Counted from the first letter of the stretch, positions 14,247 to 23,872 are shown. The stretch is DNA of 53,063 nt from Oscillospiraceae bacterium (GCA_017937195.1 JAGBEA010000048.1:80188-133250), one strand, 5' to 3'. Translations and numbers: made by a program. Notes: a model not told the origin generated them from the letters alone.

Positions 14247-15308
14247 ATGAAAATTGTTGTATTGGCAGGCGGTTTGAGCACGGAGCGCAACGTGGCGCTG
14301 GTCACCGGTACGGGTGTGTGCCGCGCATTGCGGGAAAAGGGACATCAGGCGATCCTTGTGGATATGTTCCTGGGTCTGGAGAATTATACGGGCGCACTGG
14401 CGGACGTGTTTGACGCGCCCGACGGGCTGTGCAGCGATGTGCGGGTAGAGAGCGTGGAGCCGGATCTGGAAGCCGTGCGCCGCAGCCGCCGCGACCAGAG
14501 CCCCTCTATGCTGGGCAAGGATGTGCTGACCGTGTGCACCATGGCAGACGTGGTGTTTTTGGCGCTCCACGGCTCCTGCGGTGAGGACGGACGCATTCAG
14601 GCAACCTTTGACCTGCTGGGCGTGCCCTATACCGGCGCAGGGTATCTCAGCAGCGGTATGGCCATGGATAAGGCCATCACCAAGCGCTTTCTGGATGCCG
14701 AGCAGATCCGCAGCGCACCTTGGCGCGATGTGATCTATACCGAAGCTGATATCCCGCAGCTGGTGCAGGAGCTGGAAGTGCCCTGCGCCGTGAAGATCGT
14801 CAACGGCGGCAGCTCCATCGGCGTGGAACTGCCCGATACCAAGGAGCAGCTGGAGCAGGCGCTGCACAATATGCTCTCCTACGGCAATCACGTCATCGTG
14901 GAGAAGAAGATCTGCGGCCGTGAGCTGACGGTGGGCGTGCTGGGCGACCGGTATCTGCCCGCCGTGGAGATCATCCCCAAGAACGCCTATTTTGACTACG
15001 AGGCCAAGTATCAGTCCGAGTTCGTTACAGAAGTCTGTCCTGCCCCTATCACCGATGAGCAGTGGCACGAGATGGGCGCAATGGCGCTGAAGCTGCACCG
15101 CGCACTGGGTCTGAGCGTCTATTCCCGCACCGACTTTTTGCTGGATGCAGAGGGCAAGGCGTGGTGCCTTGAGGTCAATACCCTGCCCGGTATGACCCCC
15201 ACCAGCCTCTTCCCGCAGGAGGCGAAGGCCGCCGGCATCTCCTACGGTGATCTGTGCGAGCTGCTGGTGCTGGAATCCATCAAGGCGAGAGGAGCGGAGC
15301 GGAAATGA
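14247..15308 (+). CDS. ddl: D-alanine--D-alanine ligase
   Basis: This 353-residue ATP-grasp enzyme makes the D-Ala-D-Ala dipeptide for peptidoglycan. Motifs visible are the N-terminal MKIVVLAGGLSTER, LHGSCGEDGRIQ, PYTGAGYLSSGMAMDK, the ATP-grasp loop VKIVNGGSSIGVE, and the metal-binding LEVNTLPGMTPTSLFP. It is first in the operon ddl-murF-ABC-F, with ATGA overlaps at both downstream junctions. The start is ATG 14247; an in-frame ATG at 14235 lies within the ribosome site and is unlikely. Confidence 0.96.
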   Translation: MKIVVLAGGLSTERNVALVTGTGVCRALREKGHQAILVDMFLGLENYTGALADVFDAPDGLCSDVRVESVEPDLEAVRRSRRDQSPSMLGKDVLTVCTMADVVFLALHGSCGEDGRIQATFDLLGVPYTGAGYLSSGMAMDKAITKRFLDAEQIRSAPWRDVIYTEADIPQLVQELEVPCAVKIVNGGSSIGVELPDTKEQLEQALHNMLSYGNHVIVEKKICGRELTVGVLGDRYLPAVEIIPKNAYFDYEAKYQSEFVTEVCPAPITDEQWHEMGAMALKLHRALGLSVYSRTDFLLDAEGKAWCLEVNTLPGMTPTSLFPQEAKAAGISYGDLCELLVLESIKARGAERK

Positions 15309-16666
15309 TCCCCTGCAAGGTTACGGATATCTGCCGCGCCGTAGGCGGCACGCTGGTGCAAAGCGGCGCGGACGCCATCACCGGCGTCACCACCGACAGC
15401 CGCAATGTCACCGCCGGCGATCTGTTTGTTCCGCTGGTGGGTGAGCGGTTTGACGGTCATACCTACCTCAATTCCGCGCTGGAAAAGGGCGCGGAGGGCT
15501 GCTTGTGCGCCAAATTGCCGGAAACGCTGGTGGAGGGCAAGTTCTATATTCAGGTGGAAGATACGCTGACCGCCCTGCGTGATCTGGCGGGACTGTACCG
15601 CGGTCAGTTCGCCATCCCCGTCATTCAGGTCACCGGCAGCGCCGGCAAGACCACCACCAAGGAGATGCTCTGGGCGGTGCTGAGCCGCCACGGCGATACC
15701 TTGAAGACGCTGGCAAACTATAATAACCAGATCGGCACGCCCCAGACGCTGCTGCGCCTTGAAAAGGAGCATTGGGCGGCGGTGGTGGAGACCGGTATGG
15801 ATCACTTCGGTGATCTGAGCTGGCTTGCGCCGATGGTGCGCCCCACGGTTGCGGTGATCACCAATATCGGCGATGCCCATATCGAAAATATGGGCGGCAC
15901 ACGCCTTGGCACGCTGCGCAGCAAGAGCGAGATCTTCGAGGGTCTCGCCGCAGACGGTCTTGCCGTGCTCAACGGCGATGACGAGCTGCTGAATACGCTG
16001 CAGCTGCCCTTTAATGTGGTGCGCTGCGGCAAGAGCGAGGGCTGCGATGTCCGCGTTACGGAAATCGTTGACCGCGGCATCGACGGCATTGACTGCACCG
16101 TCACCACGAAAAACGATACCTACCGCCTGGCGATCCCGTCCCCCGGCGGCTATATGATCTACCCCGCCTCTATGGCGGTTGCCATTGGCGAGCATCTGGG
16201 GCTTTCCCACGGTGAGATCGTGGCAGGCGTGGCGGACTATGTGTCCACCGGCTCCCGTATGCGCCGCATCCGTCTGCGCGAGGAGCGGCTGGTGGTGGAC
16301 GATTGCTATAACGCTAACCCTCAGGCCATGCGTGAGGCGCTGCAGATCCTTGCCAACAGTGCTGCTGCGAAGAAGCTGGCGGTGCTGGGCGATATGGGCG
16401 AGCTGGGCGAGCTGACGGCGGAGGCACACCGCGCCGTGGGTAAGCTGACTGGCGAGCTGGGGCTGGACGCCGTTGTGGCCATCGGTCCCAAGTCGGCGGA
16501 CATTGCCGCCACCGCATCCGGTGAGGTGTATCACTTCCTCACCATCGAAGAGGCGATGCCCACGGTGCATCGGCTGTTTACTGCCGGCACGGCGGTGCTG
16601 GTCAAGGCATCCCATGCCATGGAATTCCCCAAAATTGTAAAGGAACTGGAAGAAACCTATCCATGA
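15305..16666 (+). CDS. murF: UDP-N-acetylmuramoyl-tripeptide--D-alanyl-D-alanine ligase
   Basis: This 453-residue Mur ligase adds D-Ala-D-Ala to the UDP-MurNAc-tripeptide, directly using the ddl product. The N-terminal uridine-binding part has GVTTDSRNVTAGDLFV, the P-loop is TGSAGKTTTK (Lys115), and NYNNQIGTPQTLL, ETGMDHFGD, NIGDAHIE and the MurF C-terminal DDCYNANPQAMREAL all fit. The start ATG 15305 overlaps the ddl stop by 4 nt; the longer upstream frame has no ribosome site. Confidence 0.96.
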   Translation: MIPCKVTDICRAVGGTLVQSGADAITGVTTDSRNVTAGDLFVPLVGERFDGHTYLNSALEKGAEGCLCAKLPETLVEGKFYIQVEDTLTALRDLAGLYRGQFAIPVIQVTGSAGKTTTKEMLWAVLSRHGDTLKTLANYNNQIGTPQTLLRLEKEHWAAVVETGMDHFGDLSWLAPMVRPTVAVITNIGDAHIENMGGTRLGTLRSKSEIFEGLAADGLAVLNGDDELLNTLQLPFNVVRCGKSEGCDVRVTEIVDRGIDGIDCTVTTKNDTYRLAIPSPGGYMIYPASMAVAIGEHLGLSHGEIVAGVADYVSTGSRMRRIRLREERLVVDDCYNANPQAMREALQILANSAAAKKLAVLGDMGELGELTAEAHRAVGKLTGELGLDAVVAIGPKSADIAATASGEVYHFLTIEEAMPTVHRLFTAGTAVLVKASHAMEFPKIVKELEETYP

Positions 16667-18558
16667 TCGACATCAGCGTAACGGGACTGACCAAGTCCTT
16701 TGATCTGGAAAAGAAAATATTGGACGGTCTGACCTTTCAGATCGACACCGGTGAGCGGGTAGGTCTGTTGGGCAAGAACGGTGCCGGTAAGACCACGCTG
16801 TTCCGCATCCTCACCGGCGAGCTGGACTATGACAGCGGCGACGTGGTCATCGCATCCGGTCGCCGCGTGGGACTCATCTCCCAGATCCCCGTGTATCCGG
16901 CAGGCTACACGGTGGAGGATGTGCTGCAATCCGCATTCAGCCGTATGTTTGCGCTGAAGGACGAGATGGATGCGCTGACCGAGCGAATGGCGCAGGGCGA
17001 GAGCGATGAGACTATCCTCAAGCGCTACGGCGAGCTGACGGCGCGGTTTGAGGGCTTGGGCGGCTACGATACCGATACAGCGGTGAATAAAGTGGCCAAC
17101 GGCCTGAGCATCGACGCGGATATGCGCTCGCGGCTTTTCGATCAGCTCTCCGGCGGCGAGAAGACCCGTGTGAATCTGGGCCGCCTCATTCTGGAGGATA
17201 CGGATATCCTGCTGCTGGATGAGCCCACCAACCATCTGGATCTGCAGGCCACGGAATGGCTGGAGGAGTACCTCAACAAGTTCCGCGGCACCGTGGTCAC
17301 CATCTCCCATGACCGCTATTTCCTCGACCGCACCGTCACAAGAGTTATCGAGATACTGGACGGTCACGCCGAGTTCTACAACGGCAACTACAGCTTCTAC
17401 GCCATCGAGAAGGAGCGGCGCTATCAGGAGCAGATGAAGCAGTATCTCAAGGAACAGGCCAAGATCGAGCAACTGGAAAAGGCTGCCGAGCAGCTGCGAA
17501 TGTTTGCCTTCAAGGGGCTTGACAAGACCTACCGCCGCGCCATCTCTATGGAGCGCCGCATCGAGCGGATGCGCACCACGGCAAAGCCCACCCGCGCCAA
17601 GAAGATGGACGCCCGCTTTGCCAGCCGTGAGTTCAAGGGCGATGAGGTGCTGCAGCTCAAGGGCGTGTCCAAAGCCTTTGGCGAGCGCAAGCTCTTCGAT
17701 GAGATCTACCTGCGGGTGACGGGCGGCGAGCGGATCGCCTTCATCGGCGAGAACGGCACCGGCAAGACAACACTGCTGAATATGATCATGCAGCAGGAGA
17801 GGGCGGATACCGGCGTGATCCGCACGGGACCTGCCATCCGCAGCGCGTACCTTCCCCAGATCATCCACTTTGACCACCCCGAGCGCAATCTGGTGGATAC
17901 CATGCTCTATGCCAAGAAGAATCTCTCGGCGCAGAGCGCACGCAACCGCTTGGCGGCGTATCAGTTTCAGGGCGAGGATGTGTTCAAAAGCGTGTCGGTG
18001 CTGTCCGGCGGCGAGCTGAGCCGTCTGCGCCTTTGTATGCTGATGGACGAGGAGATCAACTTCCTCGTGCTGGACGAACCCACCAACCATCTGGATATCG
18101 CCTCCCGCGAGTGGATCGAGGAAGCGGTGGAGGCCTTTGACGGCACGCTGCTGTTCGTGTCCCACGACCGCTATTTCATCAACCGCTTCGCCACCCGCAT
18201 CTGGGAGCTGGCGGACGGAACGATTACCGACTATCCCATGGGCTTTGCCGAGTATCGCTCGGTGAAGGCGGAGGAGAAGCGCAGCGCACCTGCCGCTGTG
18301 AAGCAGGAGAAGAAGGGCGACACCCGCGCCCCCCGCGGCAACCGCGAAAAGCAGGCGCTGCGCCGTCAGCTGACCATCTGCGAAACCGCCATTTCCAAGC
18401 TGGAGGCGGAATGTGAGCGGCTGGATGGGGAGATGGAGCAGGTTGCCTGCGATGCAGGGAAGCTGAACGAAGTATATCGCCAGAAGCAGGAGACAGAGCA
18501 GCGCCTCGCCGCAGAGATGAGCCGCTGGGAGGAGCTGAGCCTGCAGCTGGAAGAATAA
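16663..18558 (+). CDS. ABC-F type ATPase (Uup-like)
   Basis: This 631-residue protein has two ABC domains and no membrane segments. Walker A is LLGKNGAGKTT (Lys43) and FIGENGTGKTT (about residue 365). The signatures are QLSGGEKTRVNLG and VLSGGELSRLRLC, with Walker B LLLDEPTNHLDL and LVLDEPTNHLDI. A linker rich in basic and coiled residues (about 240-320) and a C-terminal coiled coil (about 560-630) are typical of the Uup/YdiF branch. ABC-F proteins act on the ribosome or nucleic-acid junctions rather than in transport. Antibiotic resistance activity cannot be judged from sequence. Overlaps murF by ATGA. Confidence 0.92.
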   Translation: MIDISVTGLTKSFDLEKKILDGLTFQIDTGERVGLLGKNGAGKTTLFRILTGELDYDSGDVVIASGRRVGLISQIPVYPAGYTVEDVLQSAFSRMFALKDEMDALTERMAQGESDETILKRYGELTARFEGLGGYDTDTAVNKVANGLSIDADMRSRLFDQLSGGEKTRVNLGRLILEDTDILLLDEPTNHLDLQATEWLEEYLNKFRGTVVTISHDRYFLDRTVTRVIEILDGHAEFYNGNYSFYAIEKERRYQEQMKQYLKEQAKIEQLEKAAEQLRMFAFKGLDKTYRRAISMERRIERMRTTAKPTRAKKMDARFASREFKGDEVLQLKGVSKAFGERKLFDEIYLRVTGGERIAFIGENGTGKTTLLNMIMQQERADTGVIRTGPAIRSAYLPQIIHFDHPERNLVDTMLYAKKNLSAQSARNRLAAYQFQGEDVFKSVSVLSGGELSRLRLCMLMDEEINFLVLDEPTNHLDIASREWIEEAVEAFDGTLLFVSHDRYFINRFATRIWELADGTITDYPMGFAEYRSVKAEEKRSAPAAVKQEKKGDTRAPRGNREKQALRRQLTICETAISKLEAECERLDGEMEQVACDAGKLNEVYRQKQETEQRLAAEMSRWEELSLQLEE

Positions 18559-18569
18559 GGAGAAGTATT

Positions 18570-19058
18570 ATGAGTGACGTTTTGTGTATTTACTATTCCC
18601 GCAGCGGAAAGACCAAGAAGGCGATGGAGGAAGTGGCGGCTGCGCTGAATGCCGAGCTGGTGGAGATCACCGACGGTGTGGATCGCAGCGGCTGGAAGGG
18701 CTGGCTGCGCAGCGGTATGGATGCCATGCGCCGCACCACCCATCCCCTTGCACCCTACACCACCGAGAAGCCGCTGGAGGACTACCGCATCGTGGTCATT
18801 GGCACCCCCGTGTGGGCAGGTCGCTGCAGCAGCGTGATCCGCGGCTTTTTGAAGCGCCGCGGTCTGGAGCCCAAGCGCGTTGCCTATATCATCACCCGTG
18901 AAAGTGATGAGCGCCGCTATGAGGAGGTCTACGACCAGATGGATCAGTATACCGCCAAGCCCCATCTGTGCGCCAATTCTCTGCGCGTGGGCTATGTGGG
19001 CTACGAGTTCTGGCGCGACAAGTTCGTGGCCGATGTGAAAGCATTTTTGGAGCAGTGA
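18570..19058 (+). CDS. Flavodoxin-like protein
   Basis: This 162-residue protein has an FMN phosphate-binding loop at the N-terminus (YYSRSGKTKKA) and a GTPVWAGRCSS segment around residue 80, as in flavodoxin/NAD(P)H-oxidoreductase-type small flavoproteins. It probably carries electrons in the cytosol; its partner is unknown. It lies 11 nt after the ABC-F stop with AAGGAGA upstream and 9 nt before prfA, so it belongs to the same operon. Confidence 0.85.
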   Translation: MSDVLCIYYSRSGKTKKAMEEVAAALNAELVEITDGVDRSGWKGWLRSGMDAMRRTTHPLAPYTTEKPLEDYRIVVIGTPVWAGRCSSVIRGFLKRRGLEPKRVAYIITRESDERRYEEVYDQMDQYTAKPHLCANSLRVGYVGYEFWRDKFVADVKAFLEQ

Positions 19059-19067
19059 GGATCGCTT

Positions 19068-20150
19068 ATGCTGGATAAGCTCAAGCAAATCGAACAGCGC
19101 CTTGCGGAGGTGGAGCGGCTGCTGGGTGACAGTGCCGTCTATACCGACCGCGACCGTCTGCGGGCCCTGAGCCGCGAGCAGAAGGAGCTGACCCCCGTGG
19201 TGGCGGCGTACCGCGCTTATTGCGACGCCAAAGGGCGTGAAACGGACGCGCTGGAGCTGCTGGGCGATGCGGAGCTGCGCGCGCTGGCGCAGGAGGAGCT
19301 GCAGCAGGCGAAGGCCGATCAGGAGCGTCTGCAGGAGGAGCTGAAGATCCTGCTTTTGCCCCGCGATCCCAACGACGATAAGGGCGTGGTGCTGGAGATC
19401 CGCAGCGGCGTAGGCGGCGAGGAGGGCGCACTGTTTGCAGCCGACCTGCTGCGTATGTATACCATGTACGCCGAGCGCCGCGGCTGGCAGCTGGAGATCG
19501 CCAGCTGCAACGAAACGGAGCTGGGCGGCATCAAGGAGGTCAGCCTCACCGTCGAGGGCGAGGGTGCCTACTCGAGATTGAAGTTCGAGGCCGGTACCCA
19601 CCGCGTGCAGCGCGTGCCGGAAACGGAGTCCTCCGGCCGCATCCAGACCTCGGCCGCCACTGTGGCGGTGATGCCCGAGGCGGAGGAGGTGGAGTTCTCC
19701 ATCGACCCCAAGGATCTGCAGATCGATACCTTCCGCTCGTCGGGCGCCGGCGGTCAGCACGTCAATAAAACGGAGTCCGCCATCCGCATCACCCATCTGC
19801 CCACCGGCACGGTGGTGGAGTGTCAGGACGAGCGCAGCCAGCATAAAAACCGCGACCGCGCCATGAAGATCCTGCGCACCAAGCTGTATGAGGCGGAGCA
19901 GGAGAAGCAGAACGCCGCTATCGCCCAGACCCGCCGCACGCAGGTGGGTACCGGTGACCGCAGCGGCAAGATCCGCACCTATAACTTCCCGCAAAACCGT
20001 GTCACCGACCATCGGCTGACCGGCGATAATAAAAATTTCAACATTGCTGCCGTCATCAACGGCGATCTGGATGCTCTCGTGGATGCGCTGACCGTGGCCG
20101 ATCAGGCGCGGCGGCTGCAGGAGGGCTCGGAAATCGGAAAGGAGAATTGA
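19068..20150 (+). CDS. prfA: Peptide chain release factor 1
   Basis: This 360-residue class I release factor recognises UAA/UAG. The catalytic GGQ is in SSGAGGQHVNKTES (Gln230). The codon-recognition tripeptide region reads VPETESSGRIQTS, so it is PET where E. coli RF1 has PAT, a normal variation. The N-terminal helical domain (1-100) and C-terminal domain are complete. prmC, which methylates the GGQ and often follows prfA, is not next to it; a LUD protein is. Confidence 0.97.
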   Translation: MLDKLKQIEQRLAEVERLLGDSAVYTDRDRLRALSREQKELTPVVAAYRAYCDAKGRETDALELLGDAELRALAQEELQQAKADQERLQEELKILLLPRDPNDDKGVVLEIRSGVGGEEGALFAADLLRMYTMYAERRGWQLEIASCNETELGGIKEVSLTVEGEGAYSRLKFEAGTHRVQRVPETESSGRIQTSAATVAVMPEAEEVEFSIDPKDLQIDTFRSSGAGGQHVNKTESAIRITHLPTGTVVECQDERSQHKNRDRAMKILRTKLYEAEQEKQNAAIAQTRRTQVGTGDRSGKIRTYNFPQNRVTDHRLTGDNKNFNIAAVINGDLDALVDALTVADQARRLQEGSEIGKEN

Positions 20151-20152
20151 CT

Positions 20153-20794
20153 ATGCTGCAGCCAAGAAAAATGAGATACGACAAGGCCGGTCCTGCCGTG
20201 GCCGCGAATTTGAATAAGCGCCACTTTGACGCCTATTACTGCTCTACCCGCGAAGAAGCTGTGGCCAAGGTGCTGGAACTGATCCCTATGGAGGATGTTG
20301 TGTCCTGGGGCGGCACACTGACGGTGGATGAGCTGGGCATCAAGCAGCTGCTGGCTGAGCGCGGTCAGAAGGTGCTGGACCGTGATACTGCCAAGGATAT
20401 TCCCGAGCGTATGGAAATTATGCGCGCAGCCCTGACCTGCGACACCTTCCTTACCAGCTCCAATGCCATCACCCAGCAGGGTGAGCTGTTCAACATTGAC
20501 GGCAACGGCAACCGCGTGGCAGCTATGTGCTTTGGCCCCAAGAGCGTGGTCATCGTGGCCGGTATGAACAAGGTGGTCAAGGACATGGACGAGGCCTATT
20601 CCCGTGTCCGCAACTATACATCCCCCGCTGTGGTGCAGCGCTTCCCCGATGCCAAGACCCCCTGCAACGCAAACGGTCTGTGTGCCGATTGCAAGGGCAC
20701 CGACAGCTGCTGCTGCTATATGGTGGAGACGCGGCTGTGCCGCCCCGCCGGCAAGATCAAGGTGGTCCTGGTGGGCGAGGATCTGGGACTTTAA
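20153..20794 (+). CDS. LUD domain protein (LutC/YkgG-like)
   Basis: This 213-residue protein matches the LUD fold of lactate-utilisation proteins: WGGTLTVDELGI, TCDTFLTSSNAITQQGELFNIDG, VVIVAGMNKVV. It has a Cys-rich stretch near the C-terminus (CNANGLCADCKGTDSCCC) that could bind a metal or FeS cluster. No lutA/lutB partners are nearby, so a lactate role is not supported. Stand-alone LUD proteins of this type are common in Clostridia and uncharacterised. The start is ATG 20153, 8 nt after AAAGGAG; the in-frame TTG at 20147 is too close to that site. Confidence 0.8.
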   Translation: MLQPRKMRYDKAGPAVAANLNKRHFDAYYCSTREEAVAKVLELIPMEDVVSWGGTLTVDELGIKQLLAERGQKVLDRDTAKDIPERMEIMRAALTCDTFLTSSNAITQQGELFNIDGNGNRVAAMCFGPKSVVIVAGMNKVVKDMDEAYSRVRNYTSPAVVQRFPDAKTPCNANGLCADCKGTDSCCCYMVETRLCRPAGKIKVVLVGEDLGL

Positions 20795-20824
20795 TGATGA
20801 ATCTACGAAAGAAGACCGTAAACC

Positions 20825-22444
20825 GTGGAAACAAGGATATTTCAAGCAAAAACTGAACATAATGCCATTGAAGAGGCGGCGGCGATTTTGCGCCGCGGCG
20901 GCTTGGTGGGAATCCCCACGGAAACGGTCTACGGCCTCGGCGCGGACGGTTTGAACGCCGATGCGGTGCGCCGCATCTTCGAGGCGAAGGGTCGCCCGCA
21001 GGATAATCCGCTGATTCTGCACGTGCCGTCGGCAGATTGGCTGGAGCGGTACTGCGAGAATGTGCCCGAGAGCGCCTACGCGCTGGCGCAGCGGTTCTGG
21101 CCGGGTCCTCTTACGATGATCCTGCAGCGCAAGAGTATCGTGCCGCTGCGCACCACCGGCGGATTGGAAACGGTGGGTGTCCGCTGCCCCGACCATCCGG
21201 TGACGCTGGCCATCATCGAGGCGGCAGGCGTCCCCATCGCCGCACCCAGCGGCAACACCTCCGGACGCCCCAGCCCCACCGCCGCCAGACATATGATCGA
21301 GGATATGTCCGGCAAGATCGATGCCATCGTGGACGGCGGCGAGTGTACGGTGGGTGTGGAATCCACCATCATTGACCTGACGGTCACCCCACCGCGCCTG
21401 CTGCGCCCCGGCGGACTGCCGCTGGAAGCACTGCAGGAGGTGCTGGGCGAGGTGGCTGTGGATAAGGCGGTGCAGCAGAAGCTGGCGGAAGGGGAGAAGC
21501 CCCGCGCCCCCGGTATGAAGTACCGCCATTACGCCCCCAAAGCGCCGGTCACCGTGGTTACCGGCGATGCCCGCCGCAGCGCCGCCTATATTCTGGGCAG
21601 CCTGCGCGAAGGCGAGGGTGTCATCTGTTTTGATGAGTTTGCACCGCTTTTCGGTGATTTCACCGTCCATACGCTGGGCGCTGCCGCCGATAAGGCGGAG
21701 CAGGCGCGGCGAGTGTTCGATGCCCTGCGCGCCTTTGACGGCACGGAGGTCACCGCCATCTACGCCCAATGTCCCGATGACGCCGGCTTGGGTCTTGCCA
21801 TCGGCAACCGGCTGAAGAAGGCCGCCGGCTTCCATACGGTGGATGCAGGAAACGGTTTGATTTTCGGGCTTACCGGCGGCACCGGCGCAGGCAAGACCAG
21901 CGCCCTGCGTGCGCTGGAAAAGCTGGGCGGCTACATTCTGGATTGCGATGCGCTGTATCACGAGATGCTGCGCACGGACAGCGCAATGCGAGGTGCTATC
22001 ACCGATGCTTTCGGCGATGTGTTCGCACCCGATGGCGCGCTGGACCGTCAGAAGCTGGGCAGCATCGTCTTTTCCGATGCCGCCGCGCTGGAGCGGCTCA
22101 ATGCCATCGTCTACCGCCATCTGCTGCCGGAGGCGGCGCGGAGAGCGCAGGGACACGCCATCGTTGGCTTGGACGCCATCAATCTTATTGAAAGCGGCTT
22201 GAGCCGTCTGTGCTGCCGCACGGTGGGCGTTACCGCCCCTGCCGAGCTGCGGGTTGCCCGCATTATGGCGCGCGACGGGATCAGCGAGGAGTACGCTCGT
22301 CTGCGCATCGCCGCGCAGAAGCCGGATACATATTACCGTCAGCATTGCACCGATGTGCTGGTCAATACAGCCGCCGCGCCGGAGGAATTTGAGGCGCAGG
22401 CGCAATCATTTTTTGCAAGGCTGATCGAGGAGGAACAAGTATGA
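20825..22444 (+). CDS. Fusion: Sua5/TsaC threonylcarbamoyl-AMP synthase and dephospho-CoA kinase
   Basis: This 539-residue protein joins two housekeeping enzymes. Residues 1-340 form a full Sua5: YrdC part with GGLVGIPTETVYGLGADG, KGRPQDNPL, PSGNTSGRPSPT, VESTIIDL, then the linker RAPGMKYRHYAPKAPV and the Sua5 domain ending GLGLAIGNRLKKAA. Residues 345-539 are CoaE-like, with P-loop GLTGGTGAGKTSAL (Lys357), DCDALYHEML and the lid region VARIMARDGISEE. One part makes threonylcarbamoyl-AMP for t6A, the other finishes coenzyme A. The start is GTG 20825 with only a weak GAAAGAAG site. ATGA overlap with the next gene. Confidence 0.9.
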   Translation: METRIFQAKTEHNAIEEAAAILRRGGLVGIPTETVYGLGADGLNADAVRRIFEAKGRPQDNPLILHVPSADWLERYCENVPESAYALAQRFWPGPLTMILQRKSIVPLRTTGGLETVGVRCPDHPVTLAIIEAAGVPIAAPSGNTSGRPSPTAARHMIEDMSGKIDAIVDGGECTVGVESTIIDLTVTPPRLLRPGGLPLEALQEVLGEVAVDKAVQQKLAEGEKPRAPGMKYRHYAPKAPVTVVTGDARRSAAYILGSLREGEGVICFDEFAPLFGDFTVHTLGAAADKAEQARRVFDALRAFDGTEVTAIYAQCPDDAGLGLAIGNRLKKAAGFHTVDAGNGLIFGLTGGTGAGKTSALRALEKLGGYILDCDALYHEMLRTDSAMRGAITDAFGDVFAPDGALDRQKLGSIVFSDAAALERLNAIVYRHLLPEAARRAQGHAIVGLDAINLIESGLSRLCCRTVGVTAPAELRVARIMARDGISEEYARLRIAAQKPDTYYRQHCTDVLVNTAAAPEEFEAQAQSFFARLIEEEQV

Positions 22445-23832
22445 GTGAAGAGATGAAGCTGCGGAAGGAAAAGCTGTTTGCCAAGGCGGAAAACGGCTAT
22501 GACCGCATCAATGAGCAGGATCTGGCAGCAATGGAGGCCTATTGCTGCCTCTACCGCGACTATCTGGATCGCGGCAAGACGGAGCGTGAGTGCGCGCTGC
22601 GCACCGTGCAGCTGGCGGAGGAGCGTGGTTTCCGCCCCTATCGCCGCGGTATGGCGCTGCAGGCGGGCGACAAGGTCTATACCGTCAACCGCGGCAAGAG
22701 CGTGATGCTGGCGGTGATCGGCAGCAAGAGCCTTGCCGAGGGCGCTCACATCGTGGCAGCCCATATCGATGCACCCCGTTTGGATATGAAGCCCACGCCC
22801 CTCTATGAGGACAGTGAGCTTGCCTATTTCAAGACCCATTATTACGGCGGCATCCGCAAGTATCAGTGGGTCACCATCCCGCTGGAGCTGCGGGGCGCCG
22901 TGGCGCTGAAGGACGGCACGGTGGTGCACGTGGTGCTGGGCGAGGGCGATGAGCCCAAGTTCGTCATCAACGATCTGCTGCCCCATCTGGGCGCGGAGCA
23001 GAGCAAGAAGCCGCTGGGCGAGGCTATCCCCGGCGAGACGCTGAATATCCTGCTGGGCAGCCGTCCGGTAGGGGAGAGCGGCGAGAGCGACCGCGTTAAG
23101 CTGCACATTCTGGAAAAGCTGAACGAGAAGTACGGCATCGTGGAGGCGGATTTCACTTCTGCCGAGCTGGAGGCTGTGCCTGCCGCTATGTCCTGCGACA
23201 TCGGTCTGGACGGCAGTATGATCGGCGCCTACGGTCACGATGACCGCGTGTGCGGCTACGCTGGTCTGCAGGCCATCTTCGATATCGCAGCGCCCCAGCA
23301 CACCGCTGTGTGTATGCTGGCAGATAAGGAGGAGATCGGCTCCATGGGCGTGACGGGTATGCAGTCCGCGGCCTTTGACACCTTTATGCACGATCTGTGC
23401 GACAGTCAGGGCGTGCTGCTGCGCGAGTGCTATGAGAATTCCTTCTGTCTCTCCGCCGATGTGACGGCGGCCTACGACCCCAACTTTGCCGAGGTCTATG
23501 AAAAGCGCAATTCCGCCCGTATCAACTATGGTATCGGTCTTTGCAAGTATACCGGTGCCCGGGGCAAGAGCGGCGCATCCGATGCCGGTGCCGAAACGGT
23601 GGCATTTGTCCGCCGCGTGCTGGACGATGCGGAAGTGATCTGGCAGATTGCGGAGCTGGGCAAGGTGGATGCCGGCGGCGGCGGTACGGTGGCTATGTAT
23701 ATGGCCAACCGCAATATCGCCACGCTGGATGCCGGCGTGCCGGTTTTGAGTATGCACGCTCCCTTCGAAACGGTCAGTAAGCTGGATTGCTATATGACCT
23801 ATAAGGGCTGCAAAGCCATCTACGAAGCGTAA
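22441..23832 (+). CDS. M18 family aspartyl-type aminopeptidase
   Basis: This 463-residue metallopeptidase of the M18 family (DAP/ApeB/LAP4 type) has zinc ligands in AAHIDAPRLD, the catalytic Glu pair in ADKEEIGSMG, GAYGHDDRVCGYAGL, and the C-terminal MHAPFETVSKLD. It removes N-terminal residues from peptides in the cytosol; the preferred residue cannot be set from sequence. It is the last gene of the operon from ddl, overlaps the fusion gene by ATGA, and is followed by a strong terminator. Confidence 0.92.
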   Translation: MSEEMKLRKEKLFAKAENGYDRINEQDLAAMEAYCCLYRDYLDRGKTERECALRTVQLAEERGFRPYRRGMALQAGDKVYTVNRGKSVMLAVIGSKSLAEGAHIVAAHIDAPRLDMKPTPLYEDSELAYFKTHYYGGIRKYQWVTIPLELRGAVALKDGTVVHVVLGEGDEPKFVINDLLPHLGAEQSKKPLGEAIPGETLNILLGSRPVGESGESDRVKLHILEKLNEKYGIVEADFTSAELEAVPAAMSCDIGLDGSMIGAYGHDDRVCGYAGLQAIFDIAAPQHTAVCMLADKEEIGSMGVTGMQSAAFDTFMHDLCDSQGVLLRECYENSFCLSADVTAAYDPNFAEVYEKRNSARINYGIGLCKYTGARGKSGASDAGAETVAFVRRVLDDAEVIWQIAELGKVDAGGGGTVAMYMANRNIATLDAGVPVLSMHAPFETVSKLDCYMTYKGCKAIYEA

Positions 23833-23839
23833 AATAAGA

Positions 23840-23869
23840 AAATCCCGACCGAAGAGGTCGGGATTTTTT
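23840..23869. terminator. Bidirectional terminator
   Basis: Stem AAATCCCGACC/GGTCGGGATTT with GAAGA loop and flanking A/T runs serves both the M18 gene and the convergent gene at 23873. Confidence 0.88.
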
Positions 23870-23872
23870 ATC

